From assembly GCA_963708795.1 (NCBI GenBank), contig CAVPUH010000001.1, positions 1 to 64,000 of the forward strand: a stretch of 64,000 nucleotides of DNA, given 5' to 3'. The notes below the pieces were generated by a model, which searched no databases, was not told where the DNA came from, and worked only from the letters and a program-made list of their open reading frames with translations. The number at the start of each line of letters is the position of its first letter. The first letter of the stretch is position 1. The position numbers and the translations under genes are program-made. Origin of the DNA: DAIQRJ01 sp963708795 (GTDB taxonomy: Bacteria; Actinomycetota; Actinomycetes; Propionibacteriales; DAIQRJ01). Below, piece after piece: positions 38,639-45,599 of the stretch.

Positions 38639-38919
38639 AGGATCTTCTGTCCCGTCACCAGGCCGAGCAGCCAGGAGATGATGCGCAGCAGCAGTTCGAA
38701 CACGTGTGGATCCGTCAGCACCTTGATGAGGACTCCGGCGAACCCGGCCGCCGCCACCGCCCCGACGGCATACTCCGCCGTCACCATTCCGCGCTGTCGC
38801 GACAGCGATCTCGTCATCGCACGGACACGACGGCTTGCCGTGATCCGTTCCCGCGTCGCCACGGGCACCACGGCCCGATCGTCCTCCTCGTGGCCTGACT
38901 CCCCACAACCTTCAGCCAT
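38635..38919 (-). CDS. DUF4244 pilin-like protein
   Basis: A 94-residue protein with a charged leader, then SRQRG and MVTAEYAVGAVAAAGFAGVL, a prepilin-type junction with Glu at +5, and a second amphipathic stretch (FELLLRIISWLLGLV). The ATG at 38919 has AAGGAG 6 bases upstream. It is the Rv3656c-type member of the tad cluster, most likely the major Flp-type pilin. It follows tadC by 165 bases, which hold a Crp-like motif, so it probably heads a second transcription unit with the two TadE-like genes. Confidence 0.78.
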   Translation of the reverse strand: MAEGCGESGHEEDDRAVVPVATRERITASRRVRAMTRSLSRQRGMVTAEYAVGAVAAAGFAGVLIKVLTDPHVFELLLRIISWLLGLVTGQKIL

Positions 38920-39026
38920 GCCTGCTCCTTCGACCGTTCCGGCTGCCGGCCGGGCGGATGGTCACCCTCGTGACCACAGGTGCAGCCTGCCGATTCCGGC
39001 ACCGTGGTAGCCCCGGAATCACCAAG

Positions 39027-39061
39027 CCTGTGGACCGATTCACGGTTGTGCGCACTGTGGA
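39027..39061. promoter_or_regulatory. Crp-like palindrome plus CTGTGGA half-site upstream of DUF4244
   Basis: CCTGTGGACCGATTCACGGT at 39027-39046 matches 17 of 20 bases of the motif upstream of ssd (43159), and in both places a second CTGTGGA begins exactly 27 bases after the first. The central TGTGG-N6-TCACG resembles the Crp consensus TGTGA-N6-TCACA. It lies about 110-140 bases upstream of the DUF4244 start. A DnaA-box reading (TCCACA cores) is an alternative. Confidence 0.5.
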
Positions 39062-39084
39062 GAGCCGCTCGAACCAGAGCCGTG

Positions 39085-39861
39085 TCAGAACAGGCTGTGG
39101 ATGACGCCGGTGACCACTCCGACGATCACCGGCACGAGGCCGACGGCGACGAATGCCGGGAGGAAGCACAGCCCCAACGGCGCCGCCGCGCGGACCCCGA
39201 CCGACTTCGCCCGCTGTTCGGCTGCTGCCCGCGCGGTGGCACGGCAGGCGACGGCCAGCGCGTCGAGGGTGTCGGCGAGTGGGGCGCCGGACCCCCAGGT
39301 CCGTACCAGCGTTCGGGCGAACCGTGCGGTCGCCGGTGCAGCGGCCAGCCGGCGCCAGGCGACCTCCGGCGGCGCGCCGAGTGCGAGGCTGGCGGCGACG
39401 TGGACGAGGTCGTCGCCGAGCGGGCCGCCGATCGCCTCGCCGACGGCAGCGACCGACGGGTGGACCGGTCTGCCGGCACGGAGGCAGGCGGCCAGCAGCG
39501 TGGCGGCCATCGGCAGTGCGGCGGTGACTGCCATCGACCGTCGTCGGACCGCTGCCGGTTGGAGACCGGCGAGGAAGCGGTGAAGCGCGACTGCCGCACC
39601 GGCGGCGAGCAGGGCTCCGAGCCAGCCGCCGACGAGGAGAAAGACGGCCCCCGCGGCGCCCAGCACGGCGAGCGCCGGGACCGGCGATCTCGCCGGATGC
39701 CCTGCCGACCGTCGCAACCGGCCGTCGGCGGCACCCGGGTCGTGGCCGCCGTGTCCACCTCGCCGACCGACGATCCGTTCGACCCGACGCACCGCTCCCG
39801 GCACTGCGAGGAGAGACCACACCGCGGCGCCCGCAACGAGCGCTGTCAACAGGACACCCAC
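39085..39861 (-). CDS. tadC: TadC-like type II/IV secretion system F-family membrane protein
   Basis: A 258-residue inner-membrane protein of the Tad platform. There are helices at the N-terminus (LLTALVAGAAVWSLLAV), middle (VLGAAGAVFLLVGGWLGALLAAG) and C-terminus (FVAVGLVPVIVGVVTGVI). The cytoplasmic F domain between carries the usual repeats AACLRAGRPVHPSVAAVGEAIGG and TWGSGAPLADTLDALAVACR. It lies 12 bases downstream of tadB, in the same order as in Mycobacterium and Streptomyces tad clusters. Confidence 0.82.
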   Translation of the reverse strand: MGVLLTALVAGAAVWSLLAVPGAVRRVERIVGRRGGHGGHDPGAADGRLRRSAGHPARSPVPALAVLGAAGAVFLLVGGWLGALLAAGAAVALHRFLAGLQPAAVRRRSMAVTAALPMAATLLAACLRAGRPVHPSVAAVGEAIGGPLGDDLVHVAASLALGAPPEVAWRRLAAAPATARFARTLVRTWGSGAPLADTLDALAVACRATARAAAEQRAKSVGVRAAAPLGLCFLPAFVAVGLVPVIVGVVTGVIHSLF

Positions 39862-39873
39862 GACGACTCCCCT

Positions 39874-40710
39874 TCAGCCGACCGCTTCAGCTGCGCGCGC
39901 GAGCCGATCGACCCAGAGCACACCGGTGACGGCGAGCACGGAGCCGACCGACAGGCACACCAGGCCGGTGGTGGTGCCCAGGAGCATCGTCAACGGGTCG
40001 ACACCCAGGAACGCGCCGAGCGCCATCCCGCCGAGCGGCAGGAGGGCGAGCAGTCTCGCGGTCGCGCGCGGAGCTGCGAGTTCCGCGCCGATCTCGCGGC
40101 GTAAGGCCAGTTGCTCGGTCAGCTCGCCGGTGACTCGCTCCACGACGCCGGCCAGCCCCGCACCACTCGCATGCGCTGTCGCCCACGCGGCAGCCAGCCC
40201 GACGGCGGCGGGCGAACCCGGGACTGCGCGGAGCGCTCCCACGACGTCACCGCCGAGTTGCATCGTCCGCACCACCGGCACCAGGTCCGCACAGGCCGCC
40301 GAGGCGGTGGCGATCGCCTGCTCCGCGGTGCGTCCGCCGCGAAGCTCGGTGGCGACGATCTCGCAGGCCTCCTGCCACTCGGCGTCGCGGCGCGTCGCGA
40401 CCTTGCGGGCGGATCTGCCGTGCGCGGAGCGAACGGCGACTCCGACAGCTTCCACCGCGAGGAGGCTCACGAGCATCCCGTTCACGCCGCCGACGACGAG
40501 ACCCACCGGTATCGCCACCGCGATCGCGGGCGCAAGATGCCGCAACCGGAGGCGCAGCAGGGCGGCGACCACACGCTCGGAGCCCTGGCGACGCCGGGGC
40601 GAACGGCCGACGTCGCTGTGGACACCGAGGCGATCGAGAAGCAGGGTGGGCGGGGCTCCCCACCACACGATGATCGCCCCGGCCATCAGCAGCGCGGCGA
40701 CGGCGATCAC
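39874..40710 (-). CDS. tadB: TadB-like type II/IV secretion system F-family membrane protein
   Basis: A 278-residue partner of TadC in the Tad inner-membrane platform. Helices are at residues 3-19 (AVAALLMAGAIIVWWGA), 60-95 and two at the C-terminus (LLALLPLGGMALGAFLGV, LVCLSVGSVLAVTGVLWV). The F domain contains CEIVATELRGGRTAEQAIATA and HASGAGLAGVVERVTGELTEQLALRREIGAELA. The GTG start at 40710 overlaps the tadA stop, so synthesis follows the ATPase. It is conserved in order and size with mycobacterial relatives. Confidence 0.82.
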   Translation of the reverse strand: MIAVAALLMAGAIIVWWGAPPTLLLDRLGVHSDVGRSPRRRQGSERVVAALLRLRLRHLAPAIAVAIPVGLVVGGVNGMLVSLLAVEAVGVAVRSAHGRSARKVATRRDAEWQEACEIVATELRGGRTAEQAIATASAACADLVPVVRTMQLGGDVVGALRAVPGSPAAVGLAAAWATAHASGAGLAGVVERVTGELTEQLALRREIGAELAAPRATARLLALLPLGGMALGAFLGVDPLTMLLGTTTGLVCLSVGSVLAVTGVLWVDRLARAAEAVG

Positions 40711-41942
40711 CCCGACCGCCGGCGACGCAGGATCGTGTCGAGTCGGCCGGCCGCGGACCCCGGGACGAGACCGTCGCGAGAGTCCGTCACGGCCGCCTCG
40801 GCGCGCACGAACCCGTCAGATCCCGCGGACAGCACGCTGATGTCGTGGACGCGACGGACCCCGTCACGGTGCCTCGCCATCGCCACGACCACGTCGACCG
40901 CTGCCGCCAACTGGCTGTGCACCGCCGGACGGTCGAGGCCGGCCGCCACGCCGAGCGCCTCCAGCCGCGCGGGCACGTCCGCCGACCCGTTCGCATGCAC
41001 CGTGCCGCACCCGCCTTCGTGACCGGTGTTCATCGCCGCCAGGAGGTCGACGACCTCGGCGCCGCGCACCTCGCCGACGACCAGCCGGTCCGGGCGCATC
41101 CGCAACGCCTGACGGACGAGCGTGCGAACGGTGATCTCGCCGACGCCTTCGGCGTTGGCCGGCCGGGCTTCGAGTCGGACGGTGTGGTCGTGGTCCGGGG
41201 CGAGCTCGGTGCTGTCCTCGACGACGACGATGCGTTCGTCCGCGGGAACGAGCGACAACAGCGCCGCGAGCAGGGTCGTCTTGCCACAGCCGGTGCCGCC
41301 GCACACGAGAAGCCCGAGCCGGGCATCGATCACGTCGCGCAGTGTGGCGGCCATCGCCGGCGACATCGTGCCCGCTGCGACGAGCTCGGGCATCGTGAAC
41401 GCTCGCCGTGCCGGCACCCGCAGGGAGATCGCCGTCCCCCCTCGCGACACCGGCGCCAGGACGACATGCAAACGCTCACCCGAGGGCAATCGGGCGTCGA
41501 CGTGAGGGGTGGCGTCGTCGAGCCGACGACCGGCGAGTGCGGCCAGGCGAGTCGCGAGTCGTCGCACCGCCGCGTCGTCGGGAAAGCTGATCGTCGTGAG
41601 TTCGAGCCCGTCGCCGCGGTCGACGTACACCCGGCCCGGGCCGTGGACGAGCACGTCGGTGACCCCGGGTTCCGCGAGCAGCGGGGCCAGCGGACCGGCG
41701 CCGGTCAGTTCGCGGCCGAGCGCGGCGGCCACCGAGAGGACGGCGTCGTCGCCGAGCAGCCGCCCGTGCGCCCGGAGCGCCTCGGCCACCCGCGCCGGCG
41801 TGGGCGCCGCACCGGTGTCGGCCAGGTCGTCCCGGATGCGGTCGAGCAGCCCGGACGAGAGGCCGACCGGCGCACCGGCCCCGTCGGCGGCTGCCCACGC
41901 AGCCGACGTGCTCGACCGGGGCCCGGCGGTCAGGCCGCCCAT
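40707..41942 (-). CDS. tadA: TadA-type secretion ATPase
   Basis: A 411-residue hexameric ATPase of the secretion/pilus GspE-VirB11 superfamily that powers pilin assembly. The N-terminal helical domain leads to a PAS-like arginine-finger region (GPGRVYVDRGDGLEL). The core has Walker A GGTGCGKTT (215-223), the Asp box IVVVEDSTELAPDHDH, and the downstream LRMRPDRLVVGEVRGAEVVD and NTGHEGGCGTVHANG (His box). The start ATG overlaps the last 13 bases of ssd. In actinobacteria this ATPase sits with ssd, tadB and tadC as here. Confidence 0.9.
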   Translation of the reverse strand: MGGLTAGPRSSTSAAWAAADGAGAPVGLSSGLLDRIRDDLADTGAAPTPARVAEALRAHGRLLGDDAVLSVAAALGRELTGAGPLAPLLAEPGVTDVLVHGPGRVYVDRGDGLELTTISFPDDAAVRRLATRLAALAGRRLDDATPHVDARLPSGERLHVVLAPVSRGGTAISLRVPARRAFTMPELVAAGTMSPAMAATLRDVIDARLGLLVCGGTGCGKTTLLAALLSLVPADERIVVVEDSTELAPDHDHTVRLEARPANAEGVGEITVRTLVRQALRMRPDRLVVGEVRGAEVVDLLAAMNTGHEGGCGTVHANGSADVPARLEALGVAAGLDRPAVHSQLAAAVDVVVAMARHRDGVRRVHDISVLSAGSDGFVRAEAAVTDSRDGLVPGSAAGRLDTILRRRRSG

Positions 41943-43036
41943 CCGAGTCGCCCCGAGCGAGCGAGCACGTCGGCGACCACGTCCGCGCAGAGGCCGCCGA
42001 GGGGACCGCGTCGCCGTGGCGGTGCCTGTCCGCGGTCGAGCATCGAGTCCAGGCCGGGCTCGGCGGCGATCTCCCCCATCAGTTCGAGGCCGAGCGCGGC
42101 GGCGACCGCAGCCGCCGGCAGCCCGCTCGGCGCCGGTCCACGCACGATGAGCCCGATCGCCGACGTGATGTCGCGCAGCCCACCCACCACTCGCGCGGCG
42201 GCAGCGACCGCACGTACCTCCGCCGGCACGACCAGCAGGGTCTGGGTCGCTGCGGCGAGCGCCTCGTCGGCGGCGCCGGTCCGGTGGCGGGGCAGATCGA
42301 CCACGACGAGGTCGTGGGACCGCGCTCCGGCGTCGAGGACGGCACGCATGGCTTCCGGCGGCACCGTCAGCAGGTCGCCCCGGTCCCAGGACAGCACCGC
42401 GAGCTCACTCGTCCCGGATGCATCGGCCCGCGGCAGCTCGGCTCTCAACGCCTGACCGGACAACCTCCCCCGGGTGTCGACGAGCGACGGCCAGCGCATG
42501 CCGGCCGACTCCTCGTCGCCGAGGATGAGATCGATGCCGCCGCCGAGTGGGTCGGCGTCGACCAGCAGGGTGGCCAACCCGGCCCGGGCGCCGGTGACCG
42601 CGAGCGCGGCGGCCGTGGTCGAGGCGCCGGCACCACCGCGGCCGCCGACCACGCAGATGCGCGCTCCCCGCACGCCCGCACCCTCGGACACGTCAGCCAG
42701 CCGCTGCGCGAGGTATCGCTCGGCGTCCGGGAGGAAGAGCACCTCTTCGGCGCCGAGTTCCACCCCGCGCTGCCACACGTTCGCGTCGTCGAGATCTCGT
42801 CCGACGAGCAACAGACCGTCACGTCGCTTCAGCACGCCGGCGCTGGTGACGGCGGCCGCGACGTCGTCACCGACGATCACCAGGGCGGCCGCGGTGACTT
42901 CGCGCCGGAACACATGGAGGTCGGCCGTGATCTGAAGGCTCACACCGGCCGCCGCGGCGATGCGCGCCAACGAATCCGCCAACTCGGCATCCGCCGTCAC
43001 CGCCAGCGGCCGTATCCGTCCCACGCCGTCAGCCAT
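41930..43036 (-). CDS. ssd: Septum-site determining/CpaE-like ATPase (Ssd)
   Basis: A 368-residue MinD/ParA-superfamily protein. In mycobacteria Ssd inhibits septation; in pilus systems CpaE/TadZ localises the secretion machinery, and the position before tadA favours the TadZ role. The ATG at 43036 has a GGGAG 7 bases upstream; a longer frame exists but is unlikely. The N-terminal receiver-like domain (PLAVTADAELADSLARI, then LVIVGDDVAAAV) precedes the ATPase part, whose deviant P-loop GGRGGAGASTTAAAL lacks the signature lysines, typical of Ssd. VVVDLPRHRTGAADEAL is the Walker B-like region. Confidence 0.85.
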   Translation of the reverse strand: MADGVGRIRPLAVTADAELADSLARIAAAAGVSLQITADLHVFRREVTAAALVIVGDDVAAAVTSAGVLKRRDGLLLVGRDLDDANVWQRGVELGAEEVLFLPDAERYLAQRLADVSEGAGVRGARICVVGGRGGAGASTTAAALAVTGARAGLATLLVDADPLGGGIDLILGDEESAGMRWPSLVDTRGRLSGQALRAELPRADASGTSELAVLSWDRGDLLTVPPEAMRAVLDAGARSHDLVVVDLPRHRTGAADEALAAATQTLLVVPAEVRAVAAAARVVGGLRDITSAIGLIVRGPAPSGLPAAAVAAALGLELMGEIAAEPGLDSMLDRGQAPPRRRGPLGGLCADVVADVLARSGRLGWAA

Positions 43037-43158
43037 CGCACCGCTCCCTTTTGCCGTGCTGGGCGGAGGTTCCCGTCCACCGTGGCCTCGTCCCTGCGCC
43101 CGATCGGGCCCTGCCACTGTGGCGGCGGGAGACCGGTGCGACGCGGCCGTCAGGCGGT

Positions 43159-43194
43159 CCTGTGGATCGATTCACAGGTGGCGCGGCTGTGGAC
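43159..43194. promoter_or_regulatory. Crp-like palindrome plus CTGTGGA half-site between ssd and the ncRNA
   Basis: CCTGTGGATCGATTCACAGG at 43159-43178 is an imperfect palindrome whose core TGTGG-N6-TCACA differs from the Crp consensus TGTGA-N6-TCACA at one position. A second CTGTGGA starts at 43187, the same 27-base offset as at the DUF4244 motif. The palindrome centre (43168.5) is about 41 bases before the predicted 5' end of the plus-strand RNA (43208-43210), the class II Crp activation distance, and 123 bases before the ssd start on the other strand. Confidence 0.55.
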
Positions 43195-43207
43195 GATGGG
43201 GCGCCTC

Positions 43208-43457
43208 GGGACACGGACCTCACGGCCGTGACACCGGGTGGCGTCACAGACACGCGCGGAAACCCTTCCCACGAAGGAGAACGGCGCGTACAAAGAGACG
43301 CAGCGACACGCTGATCGAGGCACCCACGCGGCGACCTACCCGTCCTCAAGGGTTGTCGATCTCGGGTATATCCCGGGGAGACGCAAACCGGTGCACGCCT
43401 GGTCACCACGACCACCGTGTCGGAGCCGGTGCCCGGCGACGGGCGCCGGCTCTTTCA
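43208..43457 (+). ncRNA. Predicted 6S-like RNA (Ms1/scr3559-type position)
   Basis: The 540-base gap between ssd and the methyltransferase holds no credible ORF but has RNA structure. Collinear long-range pairs close it: 43210-43216 (GACACGG) with 43415-43421 (CCGTGTC), 43228-43232 (GTGAC) with 43402-43406 (GTCAC), and 43240-43244 (GGCGT) with 43395-43399 (ACGCC). A terminator hairpin follows at once (43423-43452). A long rod closed by the two ends with a large interior is the 6S RNA shape. From memory, mycobacterial Ms1 (MTS2823) and Streptomyces scr3559 lie in this same position beside the ssd/tad cluster and bind RNA polymerase. The 5' end is an estimate; no convincing -10 box was found. 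Confidence 0.6.
43423..43456 (+). terminator. Hairpin terminator of the predicted ncRNA
   Basis: GAGCCGGTGCCC pairs with GGGCGCCGGCTC (12 base pairs, one G-U) around a six-base loop (GGCGAC), followed by TTTC. It is the strongest terminator-like element in the window and ends the predicted 6S-like RNA about 120 bases before the methyltransferase start. Confidence 0.7.
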
Positions 43458-43577
43458 CGCTCCGGCTTTCATCCGGCGGCCTTGACGCGTGGGCAACGCC
43501 GCGTTCACACACCGGCTCGGCCGGTCGCTGGTCCGACAGCCCGGGATCCGCCCCGTTCCCGATAGCCTGGCGCCGCC

Positions 43578-44330
43578 ATGGAGCCCACGCCCACCTCTCA
43601 TCCCCGGCCCTTTGCGGGCACGGCCGGCGAGTACGCGCGGGGACGCCCCGACTACCCACCCGAGCTGATCAGATGGGCACTCCCGGCACCGGTGAACGTC
43701 GTCGACCTCGCCGCCGGCGCCGGGCAGCTCACGCGGGGCTTGTTGGCGCAGGGCCATCGGGTCATCGCGATCGAGCCGGTCGAGCAGATGCTGGCCGAGC
43801 TTCTCCGCGCCTCACCGACCGCGCTGGGTATCCGCGCCGTCGGCGAGGCGATCCCGCTCCGGTCCGGGTCGACCGACGCCGTCACCGTCGGTCAGGCATT
43901 TCACTGGCTCGACCCGGCCCGTGCGCTGCCGGAGATCGCCCGCGTCCTGCGCCCGTCCGGGACGCTGACCGTCGCGTACAACGTGCTCGACTACTCGGTG
44001 CCCTGGGTGCGTCGGTTCTCCGATCTGATCGGCGGCGGCCGCGATGCCCTGCCGGACAGCCTCGACGACCTCGAGGCACATCCCGCTTTCGCCCCGACCC
44101 GTCGGACGATGTACCGGCATTGGCAGCCGCTCGAGCTCCCGCGCTTCGTGGACCTGGTGATGTCCTACAGCTTCGTCGCGCGGCTCACCGACGACCAGCG
44201 GGCCGACCTCGCCGTGGCGGTCACCGACTTCTTCCGGACAACCGCTCCGGGCTCGACCCTGCGGCTGCCCTATCGGAGCCACGCCGTCCAGGCGGTCGTC
44301 GACAAGCCGGACGAACCGGCACGTCGGTAG
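43578..44330 (+). CDS. Class I SAM-dependent methyltransferase
   Basis: A 250-residue methyltransferase (methyltransferase-11 type). FAGTAGEYARGRPDYPPELI is the usual opening of this subgroup, then motif I VVDLAAGAGQLTRGL, motif II VIAIEPVEQMLAEL and motif III area AVTVGQAFHWLDPARALPEIARVLRPSGTL. The substrate cannot be predicted; relatives act on small molecules or lipids. In mycobacteria a HAD phosphatase gene (Rv3661) follows the RNA locus; this gene takes that place here. It ends 39 bases before the convergent TetR gene. Confidence 0.8.
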   Translation: MEPTPTSHPRPFAGTAGEYARGRPDYPPELIRWALPAPVNVVDLAAGAGQLTRGLLAQGHRVIAIEPVEQMLAELLRASPTALGIRAVGEAIPLRSGSTDAVTVGQAFHWLDPARALPEIARVLRPSGTLTVAYNVLDYSVPWVRRFSDLIGGGRDALPDSLDDLEAHPAFAPTRRTMYRHWQPLELPRFVDLVMSYSFVARLTDDQRADLAVAVTDFFRTTAPGSTLRLPYRSHAVQAVVDKPDEPARR

Positions 44331-44369
44331 CACCGCCGGTACGTGGTGACGCCGATGAAGCCCGTGGTG

Positions 44370-44957
44370 CTACGACGCGAACGCCAGCGCTCCGGCCGCC
44401 CAGGTGGCGTCATGGTCCGCCGGCTGCAAACGAGCGTCGATCTCCAGGATGACCAGCCCGTGCGCGAACGCCCAGAGCGCCTGCGCGACGGCCGGATCGC
44501 CGGTCGCCCGGTAGAACGGTTCACCGGCCCAGTCCTCGAGTCCCGGCGTCAGCCCGGCGCGCGGGAACCCACGACCGGTCGCGATCCGGTACAGCTCGGG
44601 ATGGTCGAGCCCGTACCTCCGGTAGGTCTGCAGGAGCGACGCGACCGGACCGCTTCCGCCTCCCGGGTCGGACACCGCCGCGTGGCAGGCATCGCCGAGT
44701 TCGACGAGCGCGAGCTCCACCATCAGCAACTCCAGTTCGGCGCGACCGGTGACGTGCTTGTAGAGCGAGGGCGCCTGGATGCCCAGGCCGGCCGCGAGCC
44801 GCCGCATCGTCAGCGCGTCGGCGCCTTCCCGCTCGAGCACACTCGTGGCGAGCTCCACCACCTCCCGTTGCCGGGTCGGGAGCTCGCGTGCGGCCGGCCG
44901 GGAGGCGATCGGTGCCAGCGCCTGAGTGGCCGGCTGCGTCCGCGGCGCGGAGGTCAT
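44370..44957 (-). CDS. TetR/AcrR family regulator
   Basis: A 195-residue repressor with the TetR_C_33-like C-terminus. HTH: VVELATSVLEREGADALTMRRLAAGLGIQAPSLYKHVTG (about residues 33-71). The C-terminal domain includes LLQTYRRYGLDHPELYRIATG and AQALWAFAHGLVILEIDARL. The ATG overlaps the stop of the deazaflavin enzyme gene by one base (TGATG), so they are co-transcribed. Two near-identical palindromes ahead of the pair are likely its operators. It may also control the divergent acs gene 116 bases beyond. Confidence 0.85.
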   Translation of the reverse strand: MTSAPRTQPATQALAPIASRPAARELPTRQREVVELATSVLEREGADALTMRRLAAGLGIQAPSLYKHVTGRAELELLMVELALVELGDACHAAVSDPGGGSGPVASLLQTYRRYGLDHPELYRIATGRGFPRAGLTPGLEDWAGEPFYRATGDPAVAQALWAFAHGLVILEIDARLQPADHDATWAAGALAFAS

Positions 44958-45424
44958 CAGCGCTTGGCGAGCACGAACACCGGGTGACGCGGGGCGATCG
45001 CGGCCAGCTCGGCATCGGTCGAGTCGGGACCCACCCCACCGAAGAACACACCCACCTCCGCCTTCCACTTCTTCAGGTATGCCCGCAGGACGGCCACCTT
45101 GACGTCGTCCACCAGTTCGGTGGCGAGGTAGTCGGTGCGGGTACGCCCGAGGATGAGGACGCACCGCCCTTCGTCGGCGCGCACGTTGCGCACCCACTGC
45201 GTCTCCCCGCGAGGCGCGACCAGGTACTGCTGCCCGTCGAGGGTGAGCAGGTTGACGGGTGTCGTTCGGGGCTCGCCACTCGCACGGCCGCGAACCTCGA
45301 GCACGCGTGAGCCGATCACGCTCACGCCCAGCTTCGTCAAGCCGGCCACCAGCGGATTGAACACGTGCCTCGTGAACCAGTCGGGCTTCTTGTAGTGCGC
45401 CTGAGCTTGCGATCCGGTCGACAT
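44957..45424 (-). CDS. Deazaflavin (F420)-dependent nitroreductase family protein
   Basis: A 155-residue split-barrel protein of the DDN/F420H2-dependent reductase family. Typical features: the aromatic N-terminus (KKPDWFTRHVFNPLVAGLTKLG), EVRGRASGEPRTTPVNLLTLDGQQYLVAPRG (cofactor phosphate loop with RGRKSG-like segment) and WVRNVRADEGRCVLILG. Such enzymes use the actinobacterial cofactor F420 to reduce quinones or xenobiotics. A GAGGAG lies 6 bases before its ATG. Its operon with a TetR regulator and tandem operators indicates an inducible detoxification unit. Confidence 0.85.
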   Translation of the reverse strand: MSTGSQAQAHYKKPDWFTRHVFNPLVAGLTKLGVSVIGSRVLEVRGRASGEPRTTPVNLLTLDGQQYLVAPRGETQWVRNVRADEGRCVLILGRTRTDYLATELVDDVKVAVLRAYLKKWKAEVGVFFGGVGPDSTDAELAAIAPRHPVFVLAKR

Positions 45425-45444
45425 CTCGGCTCCTCGTCATCGTG

Positions 45445-45484
45445 GCTAACGTCGTTAGCTAGAACCGTAGCTAACACTGTTAGC
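45445..45484. promoter_or_regulatory. Tandem TetR operators
   Basis: Two palindromes of the form GCTAAC-N3-GTTAGC lie 25 bp apart centre to centre: GCTAACGTCGTTAGC (45445-45459) and GCTAACACTGTTAGC (45470-45484). They sit between the deazaflavin enzyme/TetR operon start (45424) and the divergent acs gene (45600). Spacing of 25 bp places the two sites on nearly the same DNA face after just over two turns. Binding would cover the minus-strand promoter and could reach acs. Confidence 0.75.
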
Positions 45485-45599
45485 CGTGTCAACAGCTCGA
45501 CCGACAGCCCGCATCGGCACCCGCAGACGGCCGGTAGGTTGGACTCGACCAAGGCCGCTCATCGGCGGCGAACGGACCGATCGGAAGAGGCGAGCACGA

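Noticed and set aside
37138..39000. Long antisense and alternate-frame ORFs, for example across nanK and the tad pilin genes
   Set aside because: They are shadow frames typical of very high-GC DNA: Arg/Ala/Pro-rich, with no domain motifs, and they oppose genes with conserved residues.
43159..43194. DnaA boxes
   Set aside because: CTGTGGA contains TCCACA on the other strand, but matches to TTGTCCACA are imperfect (6-8 of 9) and the paired TGTGG-N6-TCACA symmetry fits Crp better; kept only as an alternative.
45486..45599. N-terminal extension of acs
   Set aside because: It overlaps the operators and promoter, adds 38 unrelated residues, and the GTG at 45600 has the expected family length.
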